From Oligoflexia bacterium (GTDB lineage Bacteria; Bdellovibrionota_G; JANQFH01): a stretch of 50,777 nt of DNA. Below are positions 49,884-50,777 of the stretch, in pieces. Within the stretch, counting starts at the first letter, position 1; each line of letters opens with the position of its first letter. Position numbers and translations under genes: made by a program. The DNA is taken from NCBI GenBank assembly GCA_028277945.1, contig JANQFH010000048.1:1-50777 (forward strand), in the 5' to 3' direction. The notes under the pieces were generated by a model. It saw only the letters and a list, made by a program, of their open reading frames with translations. It did not search any database and was not told the DNA's origin.

Positions 49884-50777
49884 ATGGTGAAAAAGAGCGG
49901 TACCAAAGTCATCAAGGTTGGCGAGCAGCCAACAACACTGATCCTGTCAAAGTGCAAGCTCGTGGTCTTGGAAGGCGATGACACCGGCAAGGAACTCACG
50001 GTCGATCGTGGTACCGTCACCATCGGCAACCACAAGGACAGCGACCTCGCTCTGCAAGACGAGACCGTCTCGCGCAACCATGCCGAAATAAAAAAGACAA
50101 AAGAGGGCTATCTGCTCAAAGATCTCGGATCTACCAACGGTACTTTTGCCGATAGCCTGCGCGTGCGCGAGATCTTTCTGCAACCGGGTGCTGTGATTCG
50201 CTTTGGTAAGACCAAGGTGAAATTTATTCCGCAAGATGAAAAGATCGAAATCTATCCAAGCAAACGCGAGAGCTTTGGCGACATTGTTGGCAAGAGCCTC
50301 GAGCTTAGAAAGACTTACGGCATCATGGAAAAGGTGGCACCGACGAACGTCACGGTGATCATCTCTGGAGATACCGGCACTGGCAAAGAATTGGTAGCTA
50401 AAGCGATTCACGCTAGCAGTAAGCGCGTCAACAGACCCTTTGTCGTGTTTGACTGCTCGGCCGTGCAAGAAAATCTCATAGAGAGTGAGCTCTTTGGTCA
50501 TGAAAAGGGCTCGTTTACTGGTGCCACTTCTACCCGCCAAGGGGCGTTTGAGATGGCCAATGGCGGCACTATATTTTTGGATGAGCTTGGTGAGCTCAGC
50601 ATGGATATGCAACCAAAGCTGTTGCGCGCTTTGGAACAAGGCGAGATAAAACGGGTTGGCGCGGATGTACCACGCAAAGTCGACGTACGCGTCCTGGCTG
50701 CAACCAACCGCAATCTCAAAAAACAGGTTAAAGAGGGGCTCTTTCGCGAAGATCTCTACTTTCGCATCTCGGTTGTG
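49884..50777 (+). CDS. FHA-domain sigma-54 activator, 3' end beyond the window
   Basis: Residues 30-115 form an FHA domain ('VTIGNHKDSDLALQDETVSRNHAEI...DLGSTNGTF'), then an AAA+ sigma-54 activator domain starts near residue 130: 'IISGDTGTGKELVAKAIH' (Walker A near 161), 'ESELFGHEKGSFTGATSTRQGAFEMANGGTIFLDELGELSMDMQPKLL'. In the sigma-54 contact loop the usual GAFTGA reads GSFTGA, a tolerated variant in some members. FHA activators respond to Ser/Thr kinase phosphorylation, typical in Myxococcota. Translation starts at ATG 49884, and the frame is open to the end of the window, so the gene is cut. Confidence 0.93.
   Translation, partial: MVKKSGTKVIKVGEQPTTLILSKCKLVVLEGDDTGKELTVDRGTVTIGNHKDSDLALQDETVSRNHAEIKKTKEGYLLKDLGSTNGTFADSLRVREIFLQPGAVIRFGKTKVKFIPQDEKIEIYPSKRESFGDIVGKSLELRKTYGIMEKVAPTNVTVIISGDTGTGKELVAKAIHASSKRVNRPFVVFDCSAVQENLIESELFGHEKGSFTGATSTRQGAFEMANGGTIFLDELGELSMDMQPKLLRALEQGEIKRVGADVPRKVDVRVLAATNRNLKKQVKEGLFREDLYFRISVV

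Overview
The window looks like chromosomal DNA of a free-living Gram-negative bacterium, most plausibly Myxococcota or a related 'deltaproteobacterial' lineage. Pointers are a sigma-54 activator carrying an FHA domain, a Tad-type ATPase fused to FHA, a membrane Ser/Thr kinase, a Myxococcus-type PilZ protein, a matrixin protease with a MYXO-CTERM-like tail, lipoproteins, and an Omp85-type barrel. This placement is inference from gene content; there is no rRNA in the window.

Bases 28-6246 form an integrated island at the 3' end of a tRNA-Pro(TGG) gene, bounded by a 44-bp direct repeat. It carries a tyrosine integrase broken by one frameshift, a small ribbon-helix-helix protein, and a six-gene minus-strand block. 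That block starts with an MqsR-like toxin and an MqsA-HTH-Panacea antitoxin, followed by a small basic protein, a CD-NTase-like nucleotidyltransferase, a two-TM SLATT-like effector and an unknown 227-residue protein. I read it as a CBASS-type defence module under an autoregulated toxin-antitoxin promoter.

Bases 6205-28210 are mostly housekeeping and cell-surface genes: rph-rdgB-tRNA-Pro; a short Tad set (secretin, FHA-CpaF, TadB, TadC); esterase, enolase and deoxynucleoside kinase; a secreted protein and matrixin pair; AmrB, TPR, PilV-like and SPOR proteins; HEAT and HD-GYP proteins; purM, DUF502, Maf, a GAF-GGDEF cyclase and a HAD phosphatase.

Bases 28419-29258 hold tRNA-Ala(CGC), a 41-bp duplication of its 3' end, and a Phd/ParE toxin-antitoxin pair that appears to be leaderless. 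Bases 29420-40342 are envelope related: two nucleotide-transporter-family (NTT) proteins, one with a HEAT tail, flanking a membrane Ser/Thr kinase and an exported Ppx/GppA-like protein; then a PAP2 phosphatase, a lipoprotein with kinase-like motifs, and an Omp85-like barrel.

Two intergenic regions (23235-23520 and 40361-40970) carry a dispersed compound hairpin repeat. Unit A is followed exactly 42 nt later by unit B, and the loops are inverted between the two loci while the flanks and spacer are not. The end of the window has DUF1015, serC-serA, unknown exported proteins, bioY, a cytochrome-like lipoprotein overlapping a PilZ gene, thiN, and the start of an FHA/sigma-54 regulator that runs off the end.
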